From NCBI RefSeq assembly GCF_032362555.1, contig NC_083512.1:5940001-6004000 (forward strand): a stretch of 64,000 bases of DNA, written 5' to 3'. This DNA is from Amyelois transitella (lineage: Eukaryota; Arthropoda; Insecta; Lepidoptera; Pyralidae). Shown here piece after piece: positions 1 through 13,600 of this stretch. Position numbers and translations under genes: made by a program. Below the pieces are notes generated by a model. The model saw only the letters and a program-made list of their open reading frames with translations, ran no database searches and was not told where the DNA came from. Within the stretch, counting starts at the first letter, position 1, and each line of letters opens with the position of its first letter.

Positions 1-1436
1 AGATTTGTTTTATTGAGGAAATCATAAATTCTATGATAGGAGTCTGCATCAGTTTTTTGTTTACAAAAACAACAACAAATGATCAGGCAAAGGCGCGGAC
101 GTTGTCTCAGCGTGTTCCCTTCTACTTGCTTACAACTTCTACGCCCGAGTATACTTTGGTTGCAAATACATAATTGTCAATTGTTTTTATTGCAGCACTT
201 AAAAAAAGGATGTCATATTGATATACGAGTATATAGTAAAAAGCTAAGTCGCCTTCCCTATCCCTTTCTAAGCAACGGATTTTGACAAAGTTTACTCTTA
301 GGCAATTTATTCTCGAAAGCTTATTTATGGGCACAAAACATTCTACAAAAGGCATCGACAATTTACAAAAAACCAAGAATCACACACCAAATTCTTTAAA
401 GAAGCAAACATAATACCAACATTTCAATAGTTACTTATAAAAACAATCTGTCATATACATAAACGGACAAACGGCTTTCGCAATCATGCAGTAAACCGGA
501 ACTAAGTATAATGAAAACATCCGACGTAGGTAATAACCATCTACTTTTTGCACTTTGAACTTCAGACTATGTGTGGACCAGAAAAATATTTGTCACTCAT
601 TCATATAATTACGTCTTTACCACTTGCGGTAGACAGTAATTAAAAAAATTAATTTCTTTTTTTTTATTTGAATACTAAGAGTTATATTGCCCTTCAGAGC
701 GTGAAAAAGTCACAGTAGGTTAATTTGCGAGAGGAAAGGGCCCTATGTTTCACAGAAACTTCATTAGAACCTTGGTTATAACTTTTACATTAATAAGTAG
801 TATTGTAAACTTGATTGTTATAAACTTTACAAGATGTGGTACTGAACAAAATTCTATATTTAAATATTTTAATCACTTAAGGCCTTCATTGGCTACAGTG
901 CAAAATTTAAACCCGTTGTAAATCATTTACGAATGGATCATAAACTCGATGGACCGCGTGTATCATATGTATTATTTAATGCTAAAATGGGCAACCGCTG
1001 TAATCATTAAACATGTATCAGTGGCACAACCTTTGCGCGCCGACGCATTTCCGACTTGTAACATTTTAATGAATGTCATAACCGGTAAAAGCTTAGCTCT
1101 CATGCCGCAAATTGAAATTGTTTTTACCTGTTCAATTATTTATTTCAACAGGCCATTTATCTGAATTTAAATTTGTGTTGGTTACCTGTCATAAATGTTT
1201 TGCAGCGTAAAAATAAGGCATTAGGTAAAATTTCATTTCCGTAATAAATTTCATCTGATATAATAAAGCTTTTTGCCCTGGCACAGCCCGTGCAAAACGA
1301 CAAGTCCCGGTACTAGACATCCGTGGAAATTTCGGGTAATTCGTTATGAGTGCGCCTCTACAGCCTCTGGGCCTCTACCAATGCTACGATGATGATGATG
1401 AACTAACTAAACTTTTTGTTAGTTTTTGGATGTTTT
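1..1436. other. intergenic, no gene recognised
   Basis: AT-rich sequence with only short chance open frames (under 90 codons) and no protein similarity that I recognise. No tRNA-like or clear transposon structure was seen. Confidence 0.5.
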
Positions 1437-1545
1437 GATATACATACTTACATAAAATCACGCTTACTTACCTCCTTTGCCTACCCCTCCGGTAGGCAAA
1501 GACTACATCTTTCTTGCCACGATCCCAACATCTTTAATACACATC
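1437..1545 (-). mobile_element. 3' tail of a TATG-tailed non-LTR element
   Basis: Read on the minus strand, this matches the block that recurs at 41.8, 47.1 and 50.3 kb: a cysteine-poor ORF2 C-terminal end, then CTGCCTACC, a G-rich stop region and TTTTATGTAAG. It is a degenerate 5'-truncated copy, identified by comparison with the other copies in this window. Confidence 0.6.
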
Positions 1546-2654
1546 CATTACTTAGATTATATTATTCTTAAGTCTTATAAAAGTCGGCGAATAACAATAA
1601 TGTACTTTATATAAAATATCCCCGTGATAAAATATCCTTTAAATGTTTCAAATCACAATATTCACCCTTACATACTTCCTTTATCCTACATTCTTTCACT
1701 TTGGGAGATTTGCGACAGAAAACCAAACGGCCGCGATATTATTTTTTAATCCTAACATATTGCAGACGACAAGTTGTATGCGATGTGGGACGTGGCGTCA
1801 TCTGTTTGTTTGTTTGTGTTTATCGTGCAAACTGGCGGATTAAAAGAGCAATGCAACTTAGCCGACATGAAAATACCCGTGGGGCATATGGCAAACGATA
1901 TGATAGTGGAGAGAAAACTATATTTATTTGTAAAAAGGTTTTTTATGAAGTAGTAGCCTGCCAGGTGTTGTAATATAAGATTGCGATTTAATCCTAATGA
2001 GAAAAATATTTTTATAAGAATATTTTTGATAACAGTAGGTACATATCAAAACTGTGTTAACCAATTATAGCTATTATTGGCGGTAATATTGTTCCTACTT
2101 AGTGTCTTATCCTACTGAAATCCGAACCTAAGTATCTCTCATAGATGAAAACTCGATAACATTAACAAACGAAACAATTTAATGGGAAGTGAAACTTTCA
2201 GTGCGTCAATAAGTCGTGAAGGCAATAACTTCACGGACCATAGGGCACGCCCGTCCTCGAGTAACGACAACGGAAATGTTTAAACTTGCTGCCCGGAATT
2301 TGTTTACTATAAGTACGCCCACTCTATGAAGGTACCGACGATACGGATTTTACAGAAAGAAAATATATGAGGCACTATCGAAGAAGAGATCTGTTAACAC
2401 TGGTCGTATTGAACCGCATCTTCTTCGCTACGATTCCGATGCCAACTGGAAGTGGGCGCATCAAAACAAGCACATTATCGTTCCATTTATTTTATGACTA
2501 GCTTTTTCCCATGGCTTCGTCCACTGATTCCGAGCACTTTGTTATAAGCAAATCCGCCAAGAACAGCCATTTTCTTCCGAAATGAAAAATAATGGAGAAA
2601 GAACATACTCGTAATATCGTGATTTCTGACTGACACATATGATGAATGACTAAG
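1546..2654. other. intergenic, no gene recognised
   Basis: No coding or repeat structure that I can support. The open frames are short and look like chance. Confidence 0.5.
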
Positions 2655-2824
2655 ACACGTGATATCTGGGACAAGTGAAGTCTAAGATACGTGCTTACTA
2701 AGACATGTGACGTCCGAAACACGTGCCTTCCAAATACCGTGTCGTTCGAGGCACGTGATGTCTGACTGAGACAATTCATGTCCGAGACACGTGACGTTCA
2801 AGATACGTTACGTCCGAGACACGT
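2655..2824. repeat. 16-bp minisatellite with E-box/CRE-like core
   Basis: About ten and a half tandem copies of a degenerate 16-mer, best represented by ACACGTGACGTCCGAG. Most units are exactly 16 bp (starts at 2655, 2671, 2687, 2703, 2771, 2787, 2803, 2819). Three middle units are 15, 17 and 20 bp. Many units keep the palindromic E-box CACGTG, and several keep TGACGT. The array abuts the mariner remnant downstream. Confidence 0.85.
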
Positions 2825-2944
2825 TTTTGACGATGATAATTTGATTAAAAAAAATATAAGGTGCATTGCCTTGCATATGAAATTGGCGTTTGTAATTCTT
2901 CTTAGTCGAACACTCTTGTCAGAGTGGTCGTGGTTGCGCAGACG

Positions 2945-4150
2945 AGGTACATGGCGTTTGTAATAAGACGAACAAAAAGTCGAATATTTTTTCAAATATT
3001 TATTTTATCAAAGTAAGAACCATTATTATCTATGCACTTTGCCATGTCAATAAAGTAAAATCTTTGAAGGTGATTTGGACTGCCCTACCGGAGTTGTTTT
3101 CCTTTAAAAGAAAGTTATCGAAATTTTGTAAAAAAATTTAATCTGTTGGAGCAAGGTCCGGGGAGAACGGATATCTTGGGCATACCAATTGAAGCTCCTC
3201 TAATTTGGTAGCCTCTAATAAATAAATATAAATGAACAGTGTGCTGTCCAGCGTTGTCGTGAAGCAGCAGTGGCGTGGAGCGATTGCTCAACCATGGTTA
3301 TTTAGCAGCTAGCTTTTCCATCATATTTTGCAATTGCTGACAATAGACATCTGCCGTAATCATCTGGCCAGATTTGAGGAAACTGTAATGAACGACACCG
3401 GCACTAGTCCACCTAACGCTTACAAGTAACTTTTTTTGGGTAACTTTCGCTTGGGCCGTGATTTGGCTGGCTGGTCAGGGTCCAGCCATTGCGATGAGCG
3501 TTTTTGATTATCGTAGAGAATCACACTCTACGATAATCGAAAACGCTCTTTATTACAGGTAATTTTTTGATTAAAATCCCGTCATTATTGTGCCGTTAAG
3601 TAATGTAACGCAGCAGTCGACACGCGTTTGCCGGTTTGCTTAACTCAATTCGTGAGGTACCCACCTTTCCAGTTTCTTAATCTTCCCAATTTGCTTAAAG
3701 TGGATTAAATAGTTTTATCACTAACACCGAAGCCTGAAGCTTACTCGGACGTGGTTTGCAATGGGTCCGCTTCCACAATAGCCTTTAATTCTTCATTATC
3801 AACTGCTTGGCTTGTTCTGCAGGTACAATTTTCCAGAACCAAATCGTTGAAACCAAAAACGCACTGCTTTCTTTTGCTACATGACCGCCATACACATCAT
3901 TAACCCTTCGAACCGTTTCCGCAGCACTGGTGCCACAATGGAACTCGTATTTGTAAATAACGCAAAGGAAGGACTGTTAACGAAACACAAATAGACGTGT
4001 AAATAGCTGTATAAATCTGAATTAGGAATTCCTAACCAAAGAGGACAAATTTGTGATTAAAGTAGCCATTACAACAAAACCTGTTTGACGCAACTTAACA
4101 GATTATAATTTTTACTATCGCGCGATAAAAATGCCGACGCGCGTGCCATG
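2945..4150 (-). pseudogene. decayed mariner (Tc1/mariner) transposase
   Basis: Read on the minus strand in several frames, fragments in the right order match a mariner transposase. They are an NDVYGG-like helix-turn-helix region (about 3.9-3.8 kb), RWVPHEL (about 3.65 kb), a TSAGVVHYSFLKSG core with ITADVYCQQL (about 3.4 kb), the catalytic-region motif LLLHDNAGQHT (about 3.25 kb), and a C-terminal CIDNNGSYF (about 3.03 kb). Stops and frameshifts are scattered throughout, so it is inactive. I could not fix the terminal inverted repeats, so the ends are approximate. A 23-bp-arm hairpin interrupts the frame at 3496-3548. Confidence 0.8.
3496..3548. repeat. short inverted repeat inside the mariner remnant
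   Basis: Two 23-bp arms (3496-3518 and 3526-3548) are reverse complements with one mismatch, around a 7-nt loop. The arm begins GAGCGTTTTTGATTATCG. It lies where the transposase frame is broken, so it probably arose after the element died. Confidence 0.85.
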
Positions 4151-5185
4151 CTAGCACCACAGGTAGTGTTAAAATGGTAAAAGTTCGCTAATATAAAAAA
4201 ATAGAATTGTTATTTAGGATATCAGTATAATACCTACTGCATTCTTTGTTAACCCTTAAATGTGTAGCTTGTAGGAAAGTCGAAAGAGATCGCAGTGTTC
4301 AGCGCCATCAAGTGGAGATATGAAGAACTGTTAAAAAAGTAGTTAAACCTCGGATAGGAGGATGCATACCAAAAACATCCTAAAAATCTGAACCCCTCTC
4401 ACCTTGTCTGAAGCTGCTAACGTTTTTCCTACAATGAACCTCTTTCGTGTAGTAGCGCCTGTAAATTTGAGATGTAATATAAAGCAAACACGTGATTTTC
4501 CCACAGGTATAAGGAGATGGCTTGTATTAACTGCTGCGCAGGTTTTGTCTGTCTCACTTGTCTAGATTCCGTTTGGACCCAATACCTACATGATAGGTAG
4601 GTACTTATATTTAGGATTTTTTTTTATTTACAGTCTTGTCAACGCGATCTAGTTATCATATGGGAAACCCTATCTAATAATATTTGTTTTTCCCCCTAAC
4701 GCATTATATTCTTAACCACTTTCTTGGCTACAACGTGGTTAAGAAGTTCAATACAAATAAATATTATTATTTTGCTAATATTGTAGTATATCCACTCCCT
4801 AGTAGATTCTCCAGTGCATAGTCTTAAAGGTCTAGTGCATCAAAACTTGGTTGGTTCACTAGGTTGCTATAAGGCAGGTAAAACTTCTGACAAACATTTT
4901 CAGCGAAAAAATTTTAAGGTTGACAGTTTTCAAATGCGTACATTTTTATCTTTGCTCTTACCAAGTTCGTATATAGTAAAAGACATAAATCTATCCTGCT
5001 GACATTCTATCTAATCATATCATATAAACTACTATAGGCTTAGCAACACGGGTTTCCGGAAGACTATAGGTATGCAGCACCTCGTCTCTGAACTGACTTA
5101 AGCGTCACCGAACTTTTTAGGTATGCTATCGGTAATACAGTAACATGAGAGAGAAAGGAATGATAAATAAAATCAAAGTTTAAAT
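4151..5185. other. intergenic, no gene recognised
   Basis: AT-rich, no coding signal. A small stem (TTCTTAACCAC paired with GTGGTTAAGAA, about 4708-4745) is the only structure noticed. Confidence 0.5.
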
Positions 5186-7457
5186 AAAACAGGTACATTT
5201 TATTGAAAAAAATATGTACACAGCAAAACAAATAAATAATCTTATGTTGTATATTAGTCTATAAAACATTAATTTCATTGAAATAAAATACTATACATAA
5301 CTACAGTAAGATTATGTACATAATACCATCTCATAGAGGAGTTGCTATCTGACTATCAATATAATAAACAATATCCATTTAACATTAAATACTATTTCGA
5401 TATCTTGGAGTCACATTTATTAGGAGTTTTAAGTGGAATCTCTAAGGTTAAAATACGATAATATAAAAACAGTAAGCTATGATAATTCCTTGATATAATT
5501 ATATTTACCGGACATATTCAAAGATCACATAAAGTAATTTTTCACATTGATAATATCTAACAACGACCGTCAATAACAAATTACCTAGCAAATGTACTCA
5601 TGGTATGAACTATCGTTAACATTCTACCTACATTTTATTCTTTATTTCTAATGTTATTTGAATATTGTGATTAAAAAGCATTTCTGAAATGTTTTAAAGT
5701 AATCTCCCTTGTACCACAGAAACTTAATTAAACGACACTTACAGTGATAATTTATTTTCTATATAAAAATAATAACGACAAGGTTAGTACTTATGTGATT
5801 CTTAAAAGTGATGTGACATTTTAGCATTCTATAGTTTGACTGTGCCCGGTTCGAGTCTTTTGATTTATCACATAAAAATATTTGTTCAAATTACCCTTCT
5901 AAAACTCTCCAAACATTTCAAAACAAAGTTACAATATGACCTAAAATAATAATATAATAGGCCTATTATTTGAATTGACGTATAAAATGTATAAAGATAC
6001 TGCAAGCTAGCAAATACTTATTATTTCAATATGTATTGAATTGATACCACGCTTCTCGTGTATAAACCGCTCTATGTATAAAAATCTAGCTTTCCTTGAA
6101 TAAAGTACTTAACAAAAGAACGCAATTAATTAACTGAAGAAAGTAATAGTTAATTATGCTGTACTTATCCAATATGTAACCGAAACAATGTTGACAGACA
6201 TACGTCGTCGAAGGACGTCAACAAATGCCAGGCCAGTGTTATTGTCATTTACCTTCGTCTATAAATATCTACGTTTTAATATGCTCAATATTTTGACTAG
6301 AAATCATGTTATACTTATAACTCTCTAATAAAACACATTAATTTACACGACATATACCATAATTTCTTATCAATTTACAGATAACTACGATTGTACAATA
6401 TATCGATGACAGGGTGAATTTCAACTTATTTGGATAACATGAGATTGACTGCAATCTACTTTTATCTCTTATTTACTAAAATTATAAACAACAATGTTTT
6501 TAATTATTGTTGTTGTACATAAGTATTACACCAAACATTCATTCTGGCAACCAATAGACTGCCACACACAAACGTTTTTGTTAATAACAGATTATGAAAA
6601 TTTTTCGTCATTACAGTTATGAAACTACCGACGCCCAAGAGGAACTAAACAAAGATTGAATCATACTGACGTGGATTTAACCTACGATAAACTTCCAATT
6701 AATATGTTATGGAATGGTAAATCATCACTTATCAGTATAGTATTAAAGAAATTACAAATCTCAATTTCTATATTAGAAGACTATTCTAAACACTTGCCGC
6801 AGCCGCTGAATACTGATGAAACTTGAGATGTATAAAACTACGAGAAAAACATCAATAGTACTATCTTGGGTTTGATGCGCGTTGGAGCAGCATTCTGTTT
6901 AACTATAAGATGTTAAGAATCATGAAATCCTCGTTTTATTTCAATTGAAAGGTACACATATTACACTTAGGAATTCCATTACGAAGTTTAGGTATGGCTA
7001 AAGCCATAATAAATTATAATCAAGTTCTTATATATTTATAATATTGATTCAAAAGTATATAATCTTTTTACGGCAGGGCGACAAACTATAATATCCTCAT
7101 CTTTAAAACCTGGAAAAACTGTCAAATAAAATAATAACAGCCGTTTTACGAGAGTACCTAGAAGAAGCCAAAAGATATGTAAACTGAATCAATTTTATTA
7201 AAGTTCATTATTAGCAACGTATGCAAGGCGCAAAAACTTGTTTAAGCCTATGCGCGGGGACGGAGTTAAACCCACTTAAAGAAATTTATTTATCTGAGTT
7301 AAGATGAAGAGCTATATAATATAGAACAGACATTCTCAAACTGTTAATGACCATAAAAACTGTGTGTAAATTAAAACTGCGCTGTTAATACATTATTTAT
7401 CAGTTGCCACATAAAATTACATGCCTGTACTATATATTCATGTGAAACATACGGTTG
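5185..7457 (-). other. putative 3' UTR of the MBD5/6 homologue
   Basis: This 2.3-kb stretch follows the stop codon of the minus-strand gene. It is repeat-free and AT-rich, and ends just past a minus-strand AATAAA at 5199-5204. No open frame is supported. A long 3' UTR is the simplest reading, but no transcript was seen and earlier poly(A) signals could be used. Confidence 0.4.
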
Positions 7458-7698
7458 TCATCGCGAGCTCCTTAGTCTTGTGGTGTCTCCTGACTTTGAA
7501 GTCTTGTTTACTTTCTTGGACTTCTCTTTGCTTTTTTTCTCTTGTTTTCTGCTCCGTTTGGGAGTTTCGGCGATGGGAGCGCCTGGCGCTGCCTCTTCGG
7601 CCTCTTGTACCCGTGTGTGTGTTTTCTCACTTTTCTTATCAAGCTCTGCCATCGCCTCTTGTATAGCGTTCTCGAGAAGCGTGTTTAGTTTTCTACTC
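7458..7698 (-). CDS. sba: sba coding exon 9: C-terminal helix and lysine-rich tail
   Basis: The acceptor GCCACAG joins in phase 2. The exon encodes [20 protein letters not shown], likely helical, then a lysine-rich tail ([16 protein letters not shown]) ending LRSSR and TGA at 7458-7460. Confidence 0.88.
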
Positions 7699-10600
7699 CT
7701 GTGGCAATAATTGATGGAAGTTAATAATTTATTGTTATAAAGCTCAAGTGTTTAATAAATGTATGTTGCAACAAAAAACTATAAGACATTTTTGAAAAAA
7801 AAAGCGTCATTTTCTTTGAGCTCCACCTAAAAACGAGTACTAAAACAAAAAAAAAATAAAATAGAATTATTACGACTTAGATTTAGTTCTTTTATAATTA
7901 ATTCGCGAACTCATCGTTTGTATCAACATTGCTTAACATATTAGTCTATGGTAATCTTTGGGTTGGGTTAATCGTCACACGACTCACTTCCTAAGCTTGG
8001 TGCGCGCGGCGTGGTGCGCCTCCAGCCCCTCGCTGAGCGTGAGCAGGCGCGCGGCGGGCAGCTCGGCCGGCGCGGGCGCGGGCGGGGGCGCGCCGAACCA
8101 GCGCACGCGCCAGCGCTGCGGGCCCGCGCCGCGCGCCACCACGGCGGCCGGCCACGACGCGTGCCCCGCCACCCCCGCCCACACCACGTCCCCCACCGCG
8201 AACCGCCGCCCGCTGTTGGCCGCGCGATCCTCCTCCTCCTTCGCCTCCGCCTCCGCCTCCGCCTCGCCGTCCGCCTCGGCCGGCTGTTGACCATCTATCG
8301 ACGACCGGACGGTTACAGACGTACACCGCGAATACCGTCACCCACGTTTTATTAACTAAATATTGAACTAGCCAGAGAAAGCCGTCCGGGACAAATTGTT
8401 ATACTAAAGTTTTTTAAATCTATGTCAATAGAGCGAACTTGACATTAAATTTGTATTTATAAACAAATGGCCTTAAAATGTTCTCTTTTAATGTAATTCA
8501 GTTTTCTCACTCTTCCATTTCAACGTTTTACACTTCTAGGGGTAGGTATTATTTACTTTTTATTATCTACTGAACTTTGCCAACTTTCATGATATAGAAA
8601 GAATCACAGTCAAGTTTGCTCTATCAAAAGCTTTCAGAACAATCAGATTTTTATACAATTTTAACAAGAAAAAAATACTTACTTCTAAATATAATGTTTT
8701 ACTTATATTTTAAACTGATGTATGCAGATATTTACATTTAAAATAAATTTAGGTGCAACCAGATACTACTCCAGCATAACCAAAAATAAGAAAGCGATTT
8801 TTATATATTTCATGTATGAAATTTAGATAAACAAGCGTCATCTGGTTATGATGAAGTAACATCAAATTGAAGTGGATTGCATTTCCTCCCTCACCAAAGA
8901 AAAGATATTACAAATCAGTAAGTACATAATATGAAAATGTGCATTACTTACAATGATGGACAGATGATATGATGATGGCTTTACAATGATGCGTTAGTAA
9001 TGTAATCCCAATTTGTGAGCCAATTTTGTTACTTCGAATGTGGTGCAATGGAAAGCGACAGAAAGCCGGGGTGAGATCATTTGAACGCTGCACATCTCTT
9101 TAGTTCTGATTAGTTTCCAGTACACCCTTTATTAACAGCTGTATCTTGTATTAACCCAACCAAAAGAAAACCAATGACCAATAGTATCGCATTATGTAGA
9201 AGCTGAAATATACCACAATACACATTGTTATGTATTCATCCGGTTCTAAATTGAGTCGCTTCAAGGAAATAGGGCGCGAGCAACAACATTTTAAAAGGTT
9301 TTAGGTTACCATTTCTCGATCATGAATTACGTATTTTCAACATTCAGCGAATGCTGACTCGCGTCCTTTTAACATGGAGTGATTCAATCAATAAAATTAA
9401 TGTAAATTTAGAATATTTTGGCTAGCGACTGGCGAGACAATCAATTCAAAACCAATACAAGACACAACATAATGAGAAATTTTGAATTTTGTTAGCTGTA
9501 GCTAAAGCGTGAGATGGTTTGGATAGGTTAGAATATTGTGGCAATAATTTCACGAAACTGAAATCATTTTAATAAATAAAGAAGGCCTAAACACACGTTT
9601 GTAAGTGTCAAAATGTGTATTTGTAATGTTTCAAGTGAAAACATATAAATTTTCATTAGATAAAGACGTAGATATTAAAGTGTTATCGAAAATATGTAAG
9701 ATTAAAGTGCGTTCGGCACTCTCATGAGTAAGTCATAGAGCATCCGAATAACATATAAATAGTAGCAAAGAATCAAGGCAAAGAAAGAAGAGATAACATA
9801 AACCGTTCACTTACCGTCGCCAGAACCTAAATTACGTCTGTCATATACTTTTTGCATTGAAGCATTATCCATGTTACTCCCTGAAGATGGGAAGTGCCTG
9901 GCTTGAATTTTATCCGAAGTAATACCCATGTTGTCGTAATCTGAATCTTTCGGCATGGCATGGACCATGTTGTAGTTAGTTCTCATGATTTTGTCTGTCC
10001 TGTAAGATGATCCGTCCCCGAAATCATTCTTCCGCTTGTAACCGTGTGTTCTGTCGTAGTAGTTGGACGAGACTGGCATGACGTGCTGATTGTTGTTGGC
10101 GGCCGCGTTCATGTTTTGGTTGTAGTGCATTTCGGTAGACTCGACCGGATTGTGCGAGCGGGACTGACGCACCAGGGGCACGTTTGACATCAAGCCTGTA
10201 ATTATAACATCGAAATAACGTAAGTTCATATCTTTACAATAAAGTTCAACTTTTATGTAACTCTCCCCTTTCTGCAGAAGTTCTATAACGTTTTTATCGC
10301 ATAAAATAATGAGTATTTTTTGTGAGAGTCGGTAGTCATGAGCGTAAGTGATTATACGGTTCACAAGGAGGCACAGGTTCAAAGCAAGGGCTCCTATCCA
10401 GAGAGGTAAGGTCGTAATCGGGAACAAATCCGAAGAGGATGGCGACTAATTCCAAGACACTTTATTTTATTTTCTATACAAAAGCTGTATTGTCTTTATT
10501 TTTGTAATAATGATTATGCGATCGTAGCATATTCATAAATATTAGGTTACTTATGGATGGCGTCACAATATACTATTACTGATAAAATTATATAACACCA

Positions 10601-13600
10601 AACAATATATTATCCACAGGAGCAGTCGAGAGATCCAGAATTAATTTATTATATGTCTTACCATGTGTTTCAGTATCAGAATGGAATTCGTTCCGAGCGG
10701 CAGGCCACACTTGTTCTCGAGACTCCGCCATGTCTTGCTCGCTACTTGAAACACATTGGACCATAGCCTGAAAAACAAAATCGAATGATTCTATTCAATT
10801 CTTAAAAAGACTGGTGTCTAACAGCCAACCTTAAAAACATATTTTATCAAATCTTATACTGTCAACATATCCTGAGCTTCAAAAGGTGTTTTTGTACTAT
10901 TAGCAAATAGCTGAGCCTAAAAAGCCTAATAAAATTTTAAAAGTAAATTTTACTGACAGATAACATAGAAAAACATAACTTTTAGGAAAAGCATTTATGA
11001 GATTATAGAAAGAAAAGTCTTCCTGGGGTGCTCACTTGGAAATGAACTTGTTTCTTAAAGTTTCATCCTAATAGGTTCAATAATGTAGGTTCTTTGTGGT
11101 CTAGAAGTACTCGAAAGGATGGTGGTGTAAGTGAGTATTTCCTAGATTTTTTTGCGGGATAAAGAAATTACGGAATGTTTCGGTTGGTATTTTACTAGTA
11201 TGGAATGAAGTGATTCTCACCGAGGAGTTATTATCGGGCTCGGGCGAGCTCGTGGTGGTGTCGGCGTAGTGCGGCGGCGGCGGGCGCGCGGGCTCCAGCG
11301 CGCCCAGCGGGCTCAGCGTCGTGGTGTCGGGCGGCGAGCCCGCGCCCGCCACCAGCGGCGACTTGCGCTGGTTCACCAGCGTCTGCGTGGATACAGAGTG
11401 CCGCACGTAGTTGAACCCGCCCGCCGGAAACTCCATAAACTTCCCCTCCTCCGACTTAATCTCCTCGTTAAACTTGTCCTCTTTCGTCTCATCGGCGAGC
11501 TCTTGCATATAATTGTAACTCTTCGCCTTCGCGTGCTGCTTCAGCGCGAGCGACGCGCCCCCGTCTAACAACCGCGGAGCGTTCCCCCCTTGCAAATTCG
11601 TAGTAATCGACGTGTGAGTGTTGTGAGAGTTAGACACCAGAGTCGTCTGCTGCTGGACTATAGTAGTATTTTGCTGCACGAACGTAGAATTACTCCTGTT
11701 GTTAGTTGCCGCTATAGACACTTGCTTCGGCGATAGCGGCACCATTAACGTTTGTCCCATTTGATTGGTCTGAATGAACTCTTGAGCTTGCACGTTACTC
11801 GATCTCACTTGGGAACTCGTATTGAATGCCACGTTTGTTGGACTCAAGTTAGCTAGTAAAGGACTTAATTGACCATTGAATCCGGGACTGTTCATCATCA
11901 TTTGATTATTAGGGGACAAAAACTGAGCCCCTGGACTGTGTTGTGATTGTATTATCTTCCCTTGTTGATTTTGAGCTCTGATAACTACACCACCGTTGGC
12001 GCCGGCAGCGAACACTCCAGGATTTTGCACCGGCGTCAGCACATTTTGACCGTTCACGGTTTGTAATTGCAACTGAACCGGCATTCCCGTCGAATTGTCC
12101 TGTATTATAGCCGTGCCGTCCGCTGTCATAACCATTCCGCCGAGATTTGGCACAATAAACTGTTGGAATGCTGGGAAATTCTGCATCACACTGCTTGCAT
12201 TATTTATCAGGTTTACTGGTTGCAGTAAATTAATTTGTTGTGATGGTGACGTATTCGTGATTATTTGTTGAGATCCAAAGTTATTGGCATTTCCTTGGCC
12301 ATTCATGACTATATGAGCCGGAGTGCCAGATTTTCCAGGAACAATAGTTAAAGCTTGCAGTACCGGCGTCGGAGAAATATTATTATTAGGCGACAATTGG
12401 AAACCCCGCGGCGAAAACTGGGGGCTAGTGTTATGCTGCGGGGACGTATGATGAACCATCAGATTATTAGGATTTTGTGGCGGTGCCGCAATTTGTAAAA
12501 CGTTCGTGATGTTAGGCTGATTTTTCTTTTTCTTACTTCTCTTTTTGAGACTTTCGGGAGACAGCATAGCCACTCCTTGTACGTAATTTTGTCCATTTTT
12601 AACGTCCATCGGTCGCTGACTTTCGCTCGGAGACTGGCCGGGCACGATTCCCCCTGCCACAATTTGCGGCAGGACAGCATTTGGTTGAACTACTTGACCG
12701 TCGACGGCCATCATAGGAGGTTGGAAAACGAATGGAGTCGGCAAGGTGTTGACGACGACAGTGGGTTGGTTCACAATAGGTTGCACGCTTCCAACCCCCG
12801 GGACAACCTGTGTTATAGATGTAGTAACATTCGTTACCATACCAGAGCTATGTCCTGGAGATACTGCCGTTGTTGTCTTTGGTGGTGGTGGTGGCATCTG
12901 ATTATTAGACACGATTATTTGCCCGGTTGATGATATAAGGATCTGCCCTGGAGTGGTGGCCATTGCTCTTCGTACGGGTTGAGAATTGTTCGGCTCCAAT
13001 TTAGAAGGTAAGCTGCCTATAACGTTTTGAACCATTTCTAAAGGTGATTTTGATATCATGTTTTGCGCTGTAGTTCCGGCTATGTGCAGTGGGTAACTTG
13101 TCGGTAAATTGACCGAGTTTATGAATGGATCGGGCTGATTGTTTGGGATGGCGTAACTGGTCGCTAAATTGACACTAGGCGGAGGGGGAGGTCGGACAAA
13201 GTTTGCTTGGGAGGCGTTGATTGAAGTTGTGGCGGTGTTCGCTTTACCCGCTAATACTGAAGTCATCGTATCGCGAGTAACAGAAAATCCACTGGCCATT
13301 GTTGTCACGAATGTTTGTACATAACACGCTTGTATTAGAGAATGTGCGGGACCGCCTCCCAAGTGAGGGGGAGGGCAATATCCCGGCATAGCATTTTCCA
13401 ATCTTCTTCGATCGGCTCTAAATAATTCGTGTGGAGGTTTCAAGCCAGGCTTTACACCTACCATTGATATGTTATCTACCTCCATTAGATTTTTATTTAC
13501 ATTGTGATTTGATATGAAATGCATCATTTGTGTCCCGGTTATCGTCTGATTACTAGGCGGTCCAGGAGAATTAAAATGGTAAGCTTGGCTGCTACCAGGC

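Noticed and set aside
5850..5880. GGTTCGAGTC, resembling a tRNA B box
   Set aside because: No A box or cloverleaf pairing around it. It lies in the putative sba 3' UTR.
7958..8355. 108-116-codon frames overlapping the PWWP exon on both strands
   Set aside because: GC-rich shadow frames (Arg/Gly/Ala runs). Only the frame with the PWWP signature and matching splice phases is real.
8940..8960. GATGAT-type short repeats
   Set aside because: Too short and imperfect to call a microsatellite.
12577..12930. 117-codon plus-strand frame opposite sba exon 5
   Set aside because: Antisense shadow of the coding exon with no domain.
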